Source of the DNA: Arthrobacter globiformis
GTDB taxonomy: Bacteria; Actinomycetota; Actinomycetes; Actinomycetales; Micrococcaceae
Direction: 5' to 3'
Length of the DNA stretch: 64,000 bases
Assembly (NCBI RefSeq): GCF_003261175.1
Contig: NZ_QLNP01000098.1
Span: forward strand, 310,001 to 374,000
Shown here: positions 8,514 to 17,729 of the stretch, piece after piece
How positions within the stretch are numbered: the stretch's first letter is position 1
Layout: every line of letters begins with the position of its first letter
The notes under the pieces: generated by a model
What the model was told of the DNA's origin: nothing
The model's database searches: none
Seen by the model: only the letters and a program-made list of their open reading frames with translations
Position numbers and translations under genes: made by a program

Positions 8514-9707
8514 CTAGACCACCACCCGCCGGTGGCTTCGCCGCTGGCCCTTGGCCTGGTCATGCGGGCTGAATCGCTCCACCAGCTGATTTAGTCCCTT
8601 GACCGCCGGATCCCTTTTTGCTTCCTGCAGTACCGGCACCCCGCGGTTGGTAGAGAATGCCACGGCACGGGAACGCGGAACGCTGACATCGACCGGAGCG
8701 CCGATGGTGGATTCAATGTCCTGGACAGAGAGCCCGCATTTGGCGTCCGCCATGTTCAGGACCACGTGTTTTCCTTCAGGCAGAATGTTGAGCTGGCGGA
8801 GGATATTCAAGCCGGAGCGCAAGCCACGGACGCTGGGAATGTCCATTGCGCTGACCCAAACCACGTCAGTGCAGGCCTCCATTGCTGCCAGTCCTATCTC
8901 CGGCAAACCCGGCGCGGTGTCTACAACGACGTACTGGAATTCTTCCGCCAACTGCTCAAGCAAGCGGGTGACCTGCTCAGGCGCAATGTGATCGGCATCG
9001 ACAGGGTTGTCGGGTGCGCAAAGGGCATAAATACTCGAAGGGTGAACCGTGAGGAACGCCTTGAGCACCAGGGTGTCCTGGCTTGCGGCGGGGGAGACTG
9101 CATCCGTAACGGTGTGCTCGGGGCTGAGGTAAAGGCCAGAGGCCACGTCGCCGAACTGCAGATCAAGGTCCACCAACACCACGCTCATCGGAGCGACTTT
9201 GCCCAAGCCTATCGCGAGATTTGTGGCGATGGTCGTCTTACCTACTCCGCCCTTCGGAGAGAAGACGCCGATTACTCGCCCCTTGCTGCTGTGAGCCTGT
9301 TGTGGTTGTTCCAGCCGGTGACGACTCGCGAACGACTGGCATGCGCGCTCCAGTAGCACCCGCATCTGGGCGGGGTCGGCGGATGGGCTGAGGATATCGC
9401 GGACGCCTGCACGCATGGCCTGCAGGATGAGCTCGGGATCAGGTTCGCTGACGAGGAGAACTGTAAGGTCCGGCACTTGGACGTCGAGCACCGTGGCCAG
9501 GCGCAGGGCCTCGTCGATGGGCACATCGGGACCGAGAATGAGGACTTCTGGCTGGTTCTGGTTGAGCTGCGCGAACAGATCGTATGGGCCTGCAGGCAGG
9601 AGGTTGGTGAGGAACGTCTGGACATCGCCCTGCAGCCCGCCGGTCACTGCCTGCCGCAATCGGCTGTCGAAGTCAGCGTTCGGGGTGATCAGGACAAAGC
9701 GGCTCAC
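8514..9707 (-). CDS. cpaE: CpaE/TadZ-family ATPase, pilus localisation protein (pilus locus A)
   Basis: 397 residues from a GTG at 9707 that overlaps the cpaB stop by 4 bp (GTGA); the same junction and N-terminus (MSRFVLITPNADF) occur in locus B, which fixes the start. Residues 1-115 form a receiver-like domain without a clear phosphoacceptor set, then a MinD/ParA-type ATPase with deviant Walker A PKGGVGKTT (151-159). CpaE/TadZ proteins place the Tad machinery in the cell. The extreme C-terminus is basic, a possible membrane contact (inference). Confidence 0.92.
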   Translation of the reverse strand: MSRFVLITPNADFDSRLRQAVTGGLQGDVQTFLTNLLPAGPYDLFAQLNQNQPEVLILGPDVPIDEALRLATVLDVQVPDLTVLLVSEPDPELILQAMRAGVRDILSPSADPAQMRVLLERACQSFASRHRLEQPQQAHSSKGRVIGVFSPKGGVGKTTIATNLAIGLGKVAPMSVVLVDLDLQFGDVASGLYLSPEHTVTDAVSPAASQDTLVLKAFLTVHPSSIYALCAPDNPVDADHIAPEQVTRLLEQLAEEFQYVVVDTAPGLPEIGLAAMEACTDVVWVSAMDIPSVRGLRSGLNILRQLNILPEGKHVVLNMADAKCGLSVQDIESTIGAPVDVSVPRSRAVAFSTNRGVPVLQEAKRDPAVKGLNQLVERFSPHDQAKGQRRSHRRVVV

Positions 9708-10480
9708 TTGTACACCTCGGTGCGCTGGATGATACGGGGACCACTGTCCTTGGCATTGGTGGGCTCCTTGCTGAGCCACATCTTGGCGTATTCCGCAGCG
9801 AAGACGATCTTTGCGGCGTCAACGTCGCTAACGGCGACGGTCAGCATGAGGTTGCCCATAGGGAGGGCCGTGTCCTGCGGGTCAGCGGCGTTGGAGTCAG
9901 CACTCGCAGTAGGTGCGGGCTGGGTGGTGGCTGCTGGCTCGGGCGCGCGCTGTACTGCCGTTACCAGAGCCTTGCGGACCGTCAGCTTGGTGGCTTCGGC
10001 GTCGGGCTTGCCGTCCAGTCCGCCTTTATCCAAGTTGACGAAGACCCCTACGTGGTCGCCCGGAGCCAGCCTGCCGCCCACAACACGGTCCGGCTCAAGC
10101 TGGAAGGAGACTTCCTGCAGTCCCGCCGGAACTTCCACTGACCCCTGGGTCTTGAGCTCTTCAGGAGCGACCAGGCGTTCGGCTACTAGCTGTTCCCCGG
10201 GAACCAGATCGACGGCGGCCACCTCGCCCTTGGATTCGTTAAGGGACTTAAGGGAGGAGCCAGTCACGGCGGCTGCCGGTAGTTGCTCCGTGGTCAGCGA
10301 GGCCGTCATGGATTCCACCGGAGTGCCGGCAGGAATCGCAGTCTTCACGACCAGCACCGCCACGGGCTCGAGGTTCTTGACAGCCCGCTGATCAGCACCC
10401 TGGGCATAGAAAATAACCAACATCCCGCCGATGATGGCGAGGACTAGGGCCGCGATTCCGGCTACTAGGCGTGACTTCAC
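9704..10480 (-). CDS. cpaB: CpaB/RcpC-like SAF-domain pilus protein (pilus locus A)
   Basis: 258 residues from GTG at 10480. GGAG lies 9 nt upstream and the N-terminus (KSRLVAGIAALVLAIIGG) matches that of the locus B paralogue; a TTG at 10495 is less likely. One N-terminal membrane helix (about 5-25) is followed by a SAF-type domain with AIPAGTPVE and LVPGEQLVAERLV, and a CpaB-type C-terminal domain (about 115-245) with a Pro/Ala/Thr-rich insertion. CpaB lies outside the membrane and may bind peptidoglycan; in Gram-negatives it is linked with the secretin, which is absent here. It starts 1 bp after the tadG stop and overlaps cpaE by 4 bp. Confidence 0.87.
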   Translation of the reverse strand: MKSRLVAGIAALVLAIIGGMLVIFYAQGADQRAVKNLEPVAVLVVKTAIPAGTPVESMTASLTTEQLPAAAVTGSSLKSLNESKGEVAAVDLVPGEQLVAERLVAPEELKTQGSVEVPAGLQEVSFQLEPDRVVGGRLAPGDHVGVFVNLDKGGLDGKPDAEATKLTVRKALVTAVQRAPEPAATTQPAPTASADSNAADPQDTALPMGNLMLTVAVSDVDAAKIVFAAEYAKMWLSKEPTNAKDSGPRIIQRTEVYK

Positions 10481-10481
10481 G

Positions 10482-11459
10482 TCAGGGTTCTCCAATTGTG
10501 AGACGGACGACAGACGTGCCGTAATCAGGTGCGTTGCCGAGCTCGAGGGCTTGGGAAAGCGAGACGTACTTCACGAAATGTCCGCGAATGCATTTGTTGC
10601 AAATTTGGTTGCCAGATATTTGCCAACTTGCACTAGCAAAGCGGTAGGCGGTTACGTGAAACGCAGCGAAGCCCTTGATGTAGTAGGCGCCTCCGGAGCC
10701 AGTCCCTGCCGCGACGGCGTAGAGGGGGAGGAGCACTGTTTGATTGTTCATTTTACTTAGGTCGGCCGTGGTGCACTCGGAAGGCATACTGGCACCGGTA
10801 TCGCTGTATACCCAAGTTCCTTGATGGTCAGCAGGCCCGGCGGTCACAGTGATGCCGCATGTGCTGTCCGTTGGGTCCTTCAGCCAACCGAATCCGCCAG
10901 GAATTCCGCCGCAGCCGTTGACTGCCAGTTCAAGCACTTGCTCACTTCCCACGCCGGCTGCGGAATCCAGGTTGAACTTGCATTCCGCTATTGCAAGCGG
11001 CAGGATCATGCCGCCTTTTGACGGCGTCCCCCACTGAACGCTTGATGTAGCTGTCACTTCCGAGGTACTGGAGCCAATAATGCGGGCGAAAAAAAGGGAG
11101 ACAGAATTAGGGGTGGTTCCTGATTCCTTTGCCCCTACTGTCACTTGGACCGTGTGGTTAGGTTTGTCGAGGTGGATGGACTTCACGTTGCTTAGGCCAT
11201 CCACGGCATTGTTATTGGCCAGGTCAGTCGCCATTGGAGCCGTTGCGGAGCAGTTGATATCTGTCTCGTCCTTGGCGCATTTATGGGCAACCATCAGGGC
11301 AGCTGAATCCGAGCCATTCTGCAGTTGGGCGCGTTCAGAGTAGAGCATCGCAACGTCAATGGAGACGGCGGCGAAGCCGAGGAGCACTACCATGAGAATG
11401 GCGACTATGACGGCGATTCCGCCCCGTTCCCTATCAGCCCGGGATGCTAGCCGCCGCAC
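10482..11459 (-). CDS. tadG: TadG-like pilus-associated protein (pilus locus A)
   Basis: 325 residues from GTG at 11459. The N-terminus carries the pseudopilin-like pattern RGGIAVIVAILMVVLLGF, then YSERAQLQNGSDSAAL, the hallmark of TadG-type N-terminal domains. The rest is an exported domain with about ten cysteines, including CNKC near the C-terminus, so disulfides are likely. It shares the motif IPGGFGWL with the locus B TadG although the surrounding sequence has diverged. It overlaps tadE by 13 bp, exactly as in locus B. No von Willebrand domain is visible. A role as minor pilus or cell-wall component is inferred. Confidence 0.85.
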   Translation of the reverse strand: MRRLASRADRERGGIAVIVAILMVVLLGFAAVSIDVAMLYSERAQLQNGSDSAALMVAHKCAKDETDINCSATAPMATDLANNNAVDGLSNVKSIHLDKPNHTVQVTVGAKESGTTPNSVSLFFARIIGSSTSEVTATSSVQWGTPSKGGMILPLAIAECKFNLDSAAGVGSEQVLELAVNGCGGIPGGFGWLKDPTDSTCGITVTAGPADHQGTWVYSDTGASMPSECTTADLSKMNNQTVLLPLYAVAAGTGSGGAYYIKGFAAFHVTAYRFASASWQISGNQICNKCIRGHFVKYVSLSQALELGNAPDYGTSVVRLTIGEP

Positions 11460-11821
11460 AGCATGGTTCCTCTCCCTGTCATAGCGAACGGACCGGCGAT
11501 GCCGGTCATCGTGCTGAGTGAGTAGCTGACAGTCACCGTCATCTGGACCCCGACGGCGCAGTTAGCGCCACTGAAGGCGATGTCGGCATCCGCCAGAGCC
11601 GGGCTTAATTGCGTTGCAGCATTTTTAGCCGCCGTCCGAGCGGTGGCTTGGCTGCCGTTGATCGCCATGTTGCGGACACCTTCGCGGGCGGCATTGGTAA
11701 GTGACACTTGGACGTTGTAGGCCCGGCCGAATTCCATGATGCCTAGGAGCAACAGGATTAGTACGGGCGCAAGAAGTGCGAACTCAACTGCGACAGCACC
11801 ACGCTCTAATGACTTCGACAC
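11447..11821 (-). CDS. tadE: TadE-like pseudopilin (pilus locus A)
   Basis: 124 residues from GTG at 11821, with GGAAGG upstream. Short basic leader, then RGAVAVEFALLAPVLILLLL: a prepilin-peptidase-like site (G before AVAVEF) with the conserved Glu in the hydrophobic helix, and GIMEFGRAYN after it, a standard TadE signature. The C-terminal part has two cysteines (SGANCAVG and TMLCGG), a possible disulfide. Processed by the prepilin peptidase and needed for pilus assembly in known Tad systems. Overlaps tadG by 13 bp. Confidence 0.9.
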   Translation of the reverse strand: MSKSLERGAVAVEFALLAPVLILLLLGIMEFGRAYNVQVSLTNAAREGVRNMAINGSQATARTAAKNAATQLSPALADADIAFSGANCAVGVQMTVTVSYSLSTMTGIAGPFAMTGRGTMLCGG

Positions 11822-11856
11822 TTGGCGGCCTTCCAGATATGCCGATAGTCGTATTT

Positions 11857-11894
11857 TCGAGGTGGTGGCGAGCTGAGGGCCACCACCACCTCGA
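11857..11894 (-). other. Intercistronic stem-loop between flp and tadE (locus A)
   Basis: Perfect 12-bp stem (11857-11868 with 11883-11894) around a 14-nt loop, in the 113-bp gap after the pilin gene. No U-run follows on the minus strand, so it looks like a processing, stabilising or partial-termination hairpin that would keep pilin mRNA more abundant than assembly mRNA. A different stem-loop sits at the same place in locus B. Confidence 0.6.
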
Positions 11895-11934
11895 GAGGGT
11901 CAGGAGGTGGGCTAAGTGCCGCTATATCTGCGCC

Positions 11935-12168
11935 TTAGGCGCAGGTTGCGGTTCCAGCGGCGGCACCGGCGGCAACGGGAGTGAACGTCTTGTGATTGAT
12001 AGAGCACTGCACCTGCGTGAAGGTGTCTTTCATGCCCCCGCCCAAGAGAGTGACTGCGGCAATAAGCACAACAGCGATGAGAGCGACCATGATGCCGTAT
12101 TCAACGGCGGTGGCGCCCTTTTCGTCACGGCGGACACGGGCAGCAGCGTTAGAGAAGAAAGCAAGCAT
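11935..12168 (-). CDS. flp: Flp-type pilin, locus A
   Basis: 77 residues. Leader with basic residues ending EKG, cleavage expected after Gly18, then ATAVEYGIMVALIAVVLIAA, the Flp hydrophobic helix with the conserved Glu-Tyr pair (23-24). The mature pilin would be 59 residues. Two cysteines (Cys55 and Cys76) bracket the C-terminal tail, which could form a disulfide loop; the locus B pilin has none. SD-like AGGAG lies 6-8 nt upstream of ATG. First gene of locus A. Confidence 0.93.
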   Translation of the reverse strand: MLAFFSNAAARVRRDEKGATAVEYGIMVALIAVVLIAAVTLLGGGMKDTFTQVQCSINHKTFTPVAAGAAAGTATCA

Positions 12169-12194
12169 TTTTTACTCCTGAGCGAGTGTTGGGA

Positions 12195-12213
12195 AGCTGG
12201 TCCATCACCAGCT
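12195..12213 (-). promoter_or_regulatory. Dyad in flp (locus A) leader
   Basis: Inverted repeat AGCTGGT-5-ACCAGCT, 27 bp upstream of the flp start. It may be a 5' UTR hairpin or an operator. The rest of the gap (12214-12365) must hold the promoter of locus A; a TTGAGC box near 12238-12243 is a weak -35 candidate. Confidence 0.4.
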
Positions 12214-12365
12214 CTGTAAAAAAGTTAGCAAGGCAATTCGCTCAAGAATATGGAACTTGCAGCTTCCTGTGCCAAGCCTTGCCAAGGAGGGCTGTTACTG
12301 CGTTTACTGCACAAATCCTGCGATTTTCATGCGGATACAGTGCGCCCCGGCTGAAGGTGAAAATA

Positions 12366-12403
12366 CGAAAAAAGGGCCCTTCGGTCCACGAACCGAAGGG
12401 CCC
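12366..12403 (-). terminator. Rho-independent terminator at the end of pilus locus B
   Basis: Stem GGGCCCTTCGGT/ACCGAAGGGCCC around a short loop, followed on the minus strand by TTTTTT. It lies 13 bp after the tadC stop of locus B and should insulate the two tandem pilus operons from each other. Confidence 0.9.
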
Positions 12404-12416
12404 TGCAAACGAAAAC

Positions 12417-13295
12417 CTACCCCGCAAACATCGAAATGATGCTCATCACCGTCGGCCCGAGAACCACGATGAACAGGGTGGGCAGAATGAAGAAGATGAG
12501 CGGGAACAGCATCTTCACCGGCATCTTCATGGCGTGCTCCTCGGCGCGCTGCTTCCGCTTGATCCGCATGTCTTCGGCCTGGGTTTTGAGGACGCCGGCG
12601 ATGGCAACGCCGTACGCGTCAGCCTGGATCACGGCCCGGATGAAGCTGCGAACGTCCGGCACATCCACGCGCTCCGCCATCGCGAGGTAGGCGTCTTTCC
12701 GCGACCGGCCCACCTGGATGTCCTGGAGCGTGCGGACCAGTTCCTCCGCCATTGGGCCGTTGCCGCTGGTACCGGCGCGTCCCATTGCCGCTTCGAACCC
12801 GAGGCCGGCCTGGACCGAGATCAGCATGTGGTCCAGAGCGACCGGCAGTTCCAGGCGGATGGCCTCCCGCCGCTTCTGTGCCCGGTTGCGCACCAGCAGA
12901 TCTGGGGTGAAGTAGCAGAGGGCAGTCACACCCGACAGGATCAGGAACCGCTGGGCTGACGGGCTGCCGGCAAAGAACAGGTACCCGGGGACGGCGCCCG
13001 CGAAGGCAAGCAGCGGTTTGACCATGATGAGCCGGGCCAGCGGCCAGTCCTTGGGCCGGCCCGCGCCCGCGAGTTGCCGGTCCAGCCAGGCGGCGTATCC
13101 CTTCGGCATGATGCGCTGGCTGGCCAGCTTCAGTTTCTCGGTGAAGCTGAGTGCAGGACCCTTGGCTTTGGACACACGGCCAAGGTTTTCCTGGATGTTG
13201 CGGAGTCCCGCTCGGTCGCCGGTGAAGACAAACCACGTCATGACAGTCACGGGTGCGATAACTGCCAGAATCGCCGCATAAGCCACAGGCTGCAT
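12417..13295 (-). CDS. tadC: TadC-like type II secretion F-domain protein (pilus locus B)
   Basis: 292 residues from ATG at 13295, which has AAGGTGG about 5 nt upstream; a GTG at 13304 would add three residues. Same layout as the locus A TadC: N-terminal helix, central hydrophobic pair, T2SSF domain with ISVQAGLGFEAAMGRAG and the basic stretch MRIKRKQRAEEHA, and a C-terminal helix with LGPTVMSIISMF. Membrane platform component. Last gene of locus B, followed by a strong terminator. Confidence 0.9.
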   Translation of the reverse strand: MQPVAYAAILAVIAPVTVMTWFVFTGDRAGLRNIQENLGRVSKAKGPALSFTEKLKLASQRIMPKGYAAWLDRQLAGAGRPKDWPLARLIMVKPLLAFAGAVPGYLFFAGSPSAQRFLILSGVTALCYFTPDLLVRNRAQKRREAIRLELPVALDHMLISVQAGLGFEAAMGRAGTSGNGPMAEELVRTLQDIQVGRSRKDAYLAMAERVDVPDVRSFIRAVIQADAYGVAIAGVLKTQAEDMRIKRKQRAEEHAMKMPVKMLFPLIFFILPTLFIVVLGPTVMSIISMFAG

Positions 13296-13311
13296 GATGA
13301 CCACCTTCTTT

Positions 13312-14256
13312 CTAGAACTTGGGTTTGATGATCCGGCTCAGCCAGAAGCCGCCGACGGTGAGCAGCACGACTGCCGCGGCGATCATGAGGTAGCCGGGCA
13401 GGGTGGCGGTGAAGGTGCGGGAGTACATCTCGTTGAACAGCGTCAGCCCGATGAACATCACCACGGGCAGGGCCATGAGGACGATCGCCGACATCCGGCC
13501 CTCAGCACTCAGCGCTCGGATCTGGCCGCGGACCTGGTTGCGGTCACGGACCGTATCGCCCAGGTGGTCCAGCACTTCCGCCAGGTCTCCGCCCACCTCC
13601 CGGTGGATCTCGATGGCCTGCGCGATGGAGAGAAAATCCTCGCTCTGGGTCCGCTTAGCCACATCCGCCAGCGATTCGCCGAGGTCGCGTCCAATCCTGG
13701 TCTCATTGACGATCCGGCCCAGTTCCTCCGACATCGGTGGCTGGCTTTCCTGCCCGGCCGCGTCCACAGCCCGAAGCAGACTGTGCCCGGCCCTCAGGCC
13801 GCCGGAGAACATCTGGAGCGTGTCTCTCACCTGCTGGTCAAACTGCCGACGGCGGCGCCCCGCCAAGGCGTTCAGCATCAGGTGCAGTCCAAGCGGGGTC
13901 AGCAGAGTCAGGAGGATAGCGGCGAAAACACCGCCTAGGAACAACCCGACAACTGCGTCGGTCAGGGTTATGACGCCTGCCATGATCAGGTAGTCGCCCG
14001 GTTCCTTCTTGAGACCGCACTCATCCAGCCGCTCCTGTGTGAGCAGGCCCGGCCCGCGCTTCCTGAGTCCCTTGTTCAGCACTCCCACGGCATGGTCGGT
14101 CAGTCTGGTCAGTGATGAGGTCTGGGTTGGGACGTCGGGCTGGCGGCGGGACAGCGGAATACCCGAATTTGGCTTGAGGGCAACGCCGAAGACCAGGAAG
14201 ATCGAGAGGTAGAGCAGTACCAGCGCCACCACGAAAACGCCGGAGTCCCCCGGCAT
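13312..14256 (-). CDS. tadB: TadB-like type II secretion F-domain protein (pilus locus B)
   Basis: 314 residues. N-terminal helix (about 8-26), hydrophobic pair (about 92-130), T2SSF domain with GGLRAGHSLLRAVDAAG and HREVGGDLAEVLDHL, and two C-terminal helices ending in a basic IIKPKF tail. The locus A paralogue has IIDLKF at the same place. Starts 2 bp after the tadA stop. Confidence 0.9.
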   Translation of the reverse strand: MPGDSGVFVVALVLLYLSIFLVFGVALKPNSGIPLSRRQPDVPTQTSSLTRLTDHAVGVLNKGLRKRGPGLLTQERLDECGLKKEPGDYLIMAGVITLTDAVVGLFLGGVFAAILLTLLTPLGLHLMLNALAGRRRRQFDQQVRDTLQMFSGGLRAGHSLLRAVDAAGQESQPPMSEELGRIVNETRIGRDLGESLADVAKRTQSEDFLSIAQAIEIHREVGGDLAEVLDHLGDTVRDRNQVRGQIRALSAEGRMSAIVLMALPVVMFIGLTLFNEMYSRTFTATLPGYLMIAAAVVLLTVGGFWLSRIIKPKF

Positions 14257-14258
14257 AG

Positions 14259-15743
14259 TTACCGCCCCCTTGCCGGCGCAATGCCGGGGAGGATTGCTCC
14301 GAACACGGCCGGCGAGATCTCGATGCCGAGCTCGGCGAAACGCTCCGTGAACCGTGGCCGGACGCCCGTCGGCACCGGCTTCCCCACGAAGCGGCCGTTG
14401 GCGTCTATGCCCGCCGAATAGTCGAACACGAAGGCGTCCTGGAGGGTGACGATGTCCCCCTCCATGCCCTGCACCTCGGTGACATGGGTGACGCGGCGGG
14501 AGCCGTCACGCATCCTGGTGATGTGGACGATCAGGTTGACCGCGGAGGCCAGCTGTTCGCGCACGGCCCGGAGCGGAAGGTCCATTCCTGCCATCAGCAC
14601 CAGCGTTTCAAGACGGGCGATGGCGTCCCGCGGCGAGTTGGCGTGCACGGTGGAGATGGAACCGTCGTGGCCGGTGTTCATCGCCTGAAGCATGTCGAGG
14701 CATTCGCCGCCGCGGACCTCACCCACCACAATCCTGTCCGGCCGCATACGCAGCGAGTTCCGGACCAGGTCCCTAATGGACACCTCACCTTTGCCCTCGA
14801 TGTTCTGCGGGCGGCTTTCGAGGCGGATGACGTGGTCCTGCTGGAGTTGAAGTTCGACGGCGTCCTCGATGGTCACGATCCGGTCGTCCGGCGGTATGAA
14901 TCCGGACAGCACATTCAAAAGCGTGGTCTTGCCCGTGCCGGTGCCGCCGGAAACGATGATGTTTAGCCGAGCCTTGACGCAGGCGTTCAGGAGCTCCGCC
15001 ATCTCGGGGGAGAGGCTGCCCAGGGAAACGAGGTCGTGGACCGTCAGCGCCTCCCGGCCGAATTTCCGGATGGTTAGGGCAGGACCGTTGACGGCCAGCG
15101 GGGGAATGATGGCGTTGACGCGCGATCCGTCCGCAAGCCGGGCGTCCACTAGGGGGGAGGACTCGTCGATGCGGCGGCCCACCTTGGACACGATCCGGTC
15201 GATTACCCGCCGTAATGCGTCCTCGGAGCTGAACTTTGTGTCCGTGGGGAGGATGCGGCCCTGGCGTTCCACGTAGACCTGGTCATGGCGGTTCACCATG
15301 ACCTCCGTAATGGAAGGGTCATCGAGGAAGCGCTGGATGGGGCCGTGGCCCAGGACATCGTCGATGATGTCCCGGATAAGCCGCTGCCGCTCGGGCCCCG
15401 ACAACGGAACCTGCTCTTCGTCCACAACGGTCTTCAGTTCATCCCGGACGAACTGGTGCAGTTCCTCGTCCTCGAGGGCGGAATCGGTGAGCCGCGAACC
15501 CAGCCGCTCAAAAAGTGCCTGGGTAGCCCGTTCCTTCAGGGCGTTCAGGGCTTCGCTGGCTACGGAAGCAACGGCTGGCATCTCCAAGGCTGCGGTGGCT
15601 GCCGAGCCTGCAGCCTGCTCCTCATGCTTCCTGCCGAGCGTGGTGGCAGCCGGCTTGGGCTTGAAGACGTCGGTAGGCTGTGACTTTTCGGGGCCCGGCT
15701 TGGACTCGCCCCGCAGGTTCTGGAACCGGTCTGTGAGGTTCAC
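14259..15743 (-). CDS. tadA: TadA/CpaF-family pilus assembly ATPase (pilus locus B)
   Basis: 494 residues from GTG at 15743, overlapping the cpaE stop by 4 bp; its N-terminus NLTDRFQNL is like KLSERIQVA of the locus A copy, which supports this start over an upstream in-frame codon. Low-complexity linker (about 12-70), then the ATPase core with Walker [33 protein letters not shown] and [13 protein letters not shown]. All catalytic motifs are intact, so this is a functional second motor, not a decayed copy. Confidence 0.94.
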   Translation of the reverse strand: MNLTDRFQNLRGESKPGPEKSQPTDVFKPKPAATTLGRKHEEQAAGSAATAALEMPAVASVASEALNALKERATQALFERLGSRLTDSALEDEELHQFVRDELKTVVDEEQVPLSGPERQRLIRDIIDDVLGHGPIQRFLDDPSITEVMVNRHDQVYVERQGRILPTDTKFSSEDALRRVIDRIVSKVGRRIDESSPLVDARLADGSRVNAIIPPLAVNGPALTIRKFGREALTVHDLVSLGSLSPEMAELLNACVKARLNIIVSGGTGTGKTTLLNVLSGFIPPDDRIVTIEDAVELQLQQDHVIRLESRPQNIEGKGEVSIRDLVRNSLRMRPDRIVVGEVRGGECLDMLQAMNTGHDGSISTVHANSPRDAIARLETLVLMAGMDLPLRAVREQLASAVNLIVHITRMRDGSRRVTHVTEVQGMEGDIVTLQDAFVFDYSAGIDANGRFVGKPVPTGVRPRFTERFAELGIEISPAVFGAILPGIAPARGR

Positions 15744-16945
15744 TGGACTACCGCCCTTCGGTGCAGCTTCTTGTGAGGTCTTTCTTCCCAATTCGGTTTG
15801 AAGCGCTCCACCAGCTGGCGGAGGCCTTTGCCGGCCGAGTCCCGGCTTCCGTCCTGCAGGACGGGCACTCCCTTGTTCGTGGAGTAGGGCAGGGTTTTGG
15901 AGCGGGGGAGCGCAACGTCAACAGGTGAGCCAATGGTGGCTTCGATGTCCTGCAGCGTGAGGCCCGCCCTGCGGTCCGTCATGTTCAGCACCACGTGCCG
16001 TTTCTCCGGGACGAGGCCGAGCTCAGCGAGGATCTGGAACCCCGTCCTGAGGCCCCGAATGCTGGGAATATCCATTCCGCAAATCCAGACAGCATCCGTG
16101 GCCTGCTCCAGTGTTGCAAGGACGTGCTCACCCAGGCCCGGTGCCGTGTCCACCACGATGTAGTGGAACTCGTCGCGCAGCTGGTTCAGGAGCCGGCTGA
16201 CCTGTTCGCCGGAGATCCTGTCCATTTCGATCGGGTTTCTCGGCGCACAGAGGGCGTATATCCCCGCGGGGTGGACGGTGAGGTACGCCTTCAGGACCAT
16301 GGAGTCCTGGCTTGCGGCGCCCACCACGGCGTCGGTGATGGTGTGTTCCGGGTCCAACATCAGCCCGCTGGCGACATCGCCGAACTGCAGGTCCAGGTCC
16401 ACGATCACCACGCTCATCGGCGCGCTTTTGCCAAGGCCGACGGCGAGATTCGTGGCCACCGTGGTCTTGCCAACCCCGCCTTTGGGGGACATGACCGCGA
16501 TGACCCGGCCGCCCTCGCCGTGGTCGGCGTGCTCGGCCGCCCCCGGGGCCAAACCCCGACGGCGGCCCGCGGCCGCGAGGCTCGCCCGCTCCAGCAGGAC
16601 GCGGATGGCGTCCGGGTCCGCGGCTGGGTCCAGCAGGTCACGAACCCCGGAACGCATTGCCTGGAGGACTACTTCCTTGGTTTCAGGCACCACCAGTACA
16701 ACGCTGATTTCGGGGTACTGCAGATCCATGACCGACGCCAGCTTTAAGGAGCCGTCGACCGGCAGGCCTGGTCCGAGGATCAGCACCTCCGGCGGCTCAC
16801 CTACGAGCTGCCGGAGGAAATCCTGCGGGCTCTCGGGAAGGTAGTCCGCCTGGAACACCCGCAGCGAACCGTGCATGCCGGACACTGCCAGCTGGATGCG
16901 GCGCTCAAAGTCGGCGTTCGGAGTGATGAGGACAAAGCGGCTCAT
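15740..16945 (-). CDS. cpaE: CpaE/TadZ-family ATPase (pilus locus B)
   Basis: 401 residues from ATG at 16945 (ATGA overlap with cpaB). Receiver-like N-terminal domain (1-115) with LILGPGLPVD and LVVPETKE, then ParA/MinD ATPase with SPKGGVGKTTVATNLAVGL and VDLDLQFGDV. Nearly colinear with the locus A protein, including MSRFVLITPNADF and the basic C-terminal tail. Expected to position the pilus machinery. Confidence 0.92.
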   Translation of the reverse strand: MSRFVLITPNADFERRIQLAVSGMHGSLRVFQADYLPESPQDFLRQLVGEPPEVLILGPGLPVDGSLKLASVMDLQYPEISVVLVVPETKEVVLQAMRSGVRDLLDPAADPDAIRVLLERASLAAAGRRRGLAPGAAEHADHGEGGRVIAVMSPKGGVGKTTVATNLAVGLGKSAPMSVVIVDLDLQFGDVASGLMLDPEHTITDAVVGAASQDSMVLKAYLTVHPAGIYALCAPRNPIEMDRISGEQVSRLLNQLRDEFHYIVVDTAPGLGEHVLATLEQATDAVWICGMDIPSIRGLRTGFQILAELGLVPEKRHVVLNMTDRRAGLTLQDIEATIGSPVDVALPRSKTLPYSTNKGVPVLQDGSRDSAGKGLRQLVERFKPNWEERPHKKLHRRAVVQ

Positions 16946-17709
16946 CGGAACAACCTTCCGGTGTTCACAACTCCCGACGTGCCCTCCACCGCGGTCGCCG
17001 GCTCCTTGGAGAGGTAGACGCTTCCGAATTCTGTGGTGAAGATGATCTTTTCGGCGTCCGCGGAGCTACGGGCCAGGGTGATGAGATAGGTGTCATTGGA
17101 TGAGGCAGATTTCTTCGAGTTGAGTGCGCTACTGGATGCATCCTCCTTGGCCTCGGCCTCTTGGGACGTGGCTGTGCTGCCGTTGCTGAACTGCGCCGCC
17201 GTGACCAGCACCTTGTGGAAGGTCAGCTGCGTTCCGCCGGACCTCGTCGCAGAGTCATCAACGGAGAGGAATACGCCCACGGTGTCCCCGGCCGTCAGGG
17301 TGCCGCCCACCACCCGTTCGATCGGCAGCTTGAGGGTGATCTCCTGCATGCCCGCAGGGACCTGGACGCGGGCGGGCCCGAGGATGGAATCAGCATCAAC
17401 CATGCGGGTGGCGAGGAGCTGCTCGCCGGGCATCAGGTCCACGGCAGCGACCTTCTGGCCAATCTGGTTGAGATCGGTCACCGCTCCGGAGGCCACGGCC
17501 AGTTTCGGTACTTCTTTCCGGACGACGGCGCCGGCAGCCTTATCGATTCCCGAGCCGGCCGCAATGGTTTTCTCCACTACATACACGGATTCGGTTTCGG
17601 TGTCCGCCAGTGCGCGCCTATCCGCATTCTGCACATAATTGACCAAAAGAACCGTACCAATAATTGCCACCAACAGGGCGGCAATGCCTCCAATTAGGCG
17701 AGCTTTCAT
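16942..17709 (-). CDS. cpaB: CpaB/RcpC-like SAF-domain pilus protein (pilus locus B)
   Basis: 255 residues. N-terminal helix (about 5-24), SAF-type segment with TIAAGSGIDKAAGA and LMPGEQLLATRMV, then a CpaB C-terminal domain with VPAGMQEITLKLPIERVVGG. A Ser/Ala/Lys-rich insertion (about 175-205) replaces the Pro/Ala one of locus A. Overlaps cpaE by 4 bp; lies 20 bp after tadG. Confidence 0.87.
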   Translation of the reverse strand: MKARLIGGIAALLVAIIGTVLLVNYVQNADRRALADTETESVYVVEKTIAAGSGIDKAAGAVVRKEVPKLAVASGAVTDLNQIGQKVAAVDLMPGEQLLATRMVDADSILGPARVQVPAGMQEITLKLPIERVVGGTLTAGDTVGVFLSVDDSATRSGGTQLTFHKVLVTAAQFSNGSTATSQEAEAKEDASSSALNSKKSASSNDTYLITLARSSADAEKIIFTTEFGSVYLSKEPATAVEGTSGVVNTGRLFR

Positions 17710-17729
17710 TTTATCCCCCTAGCTAGTTA

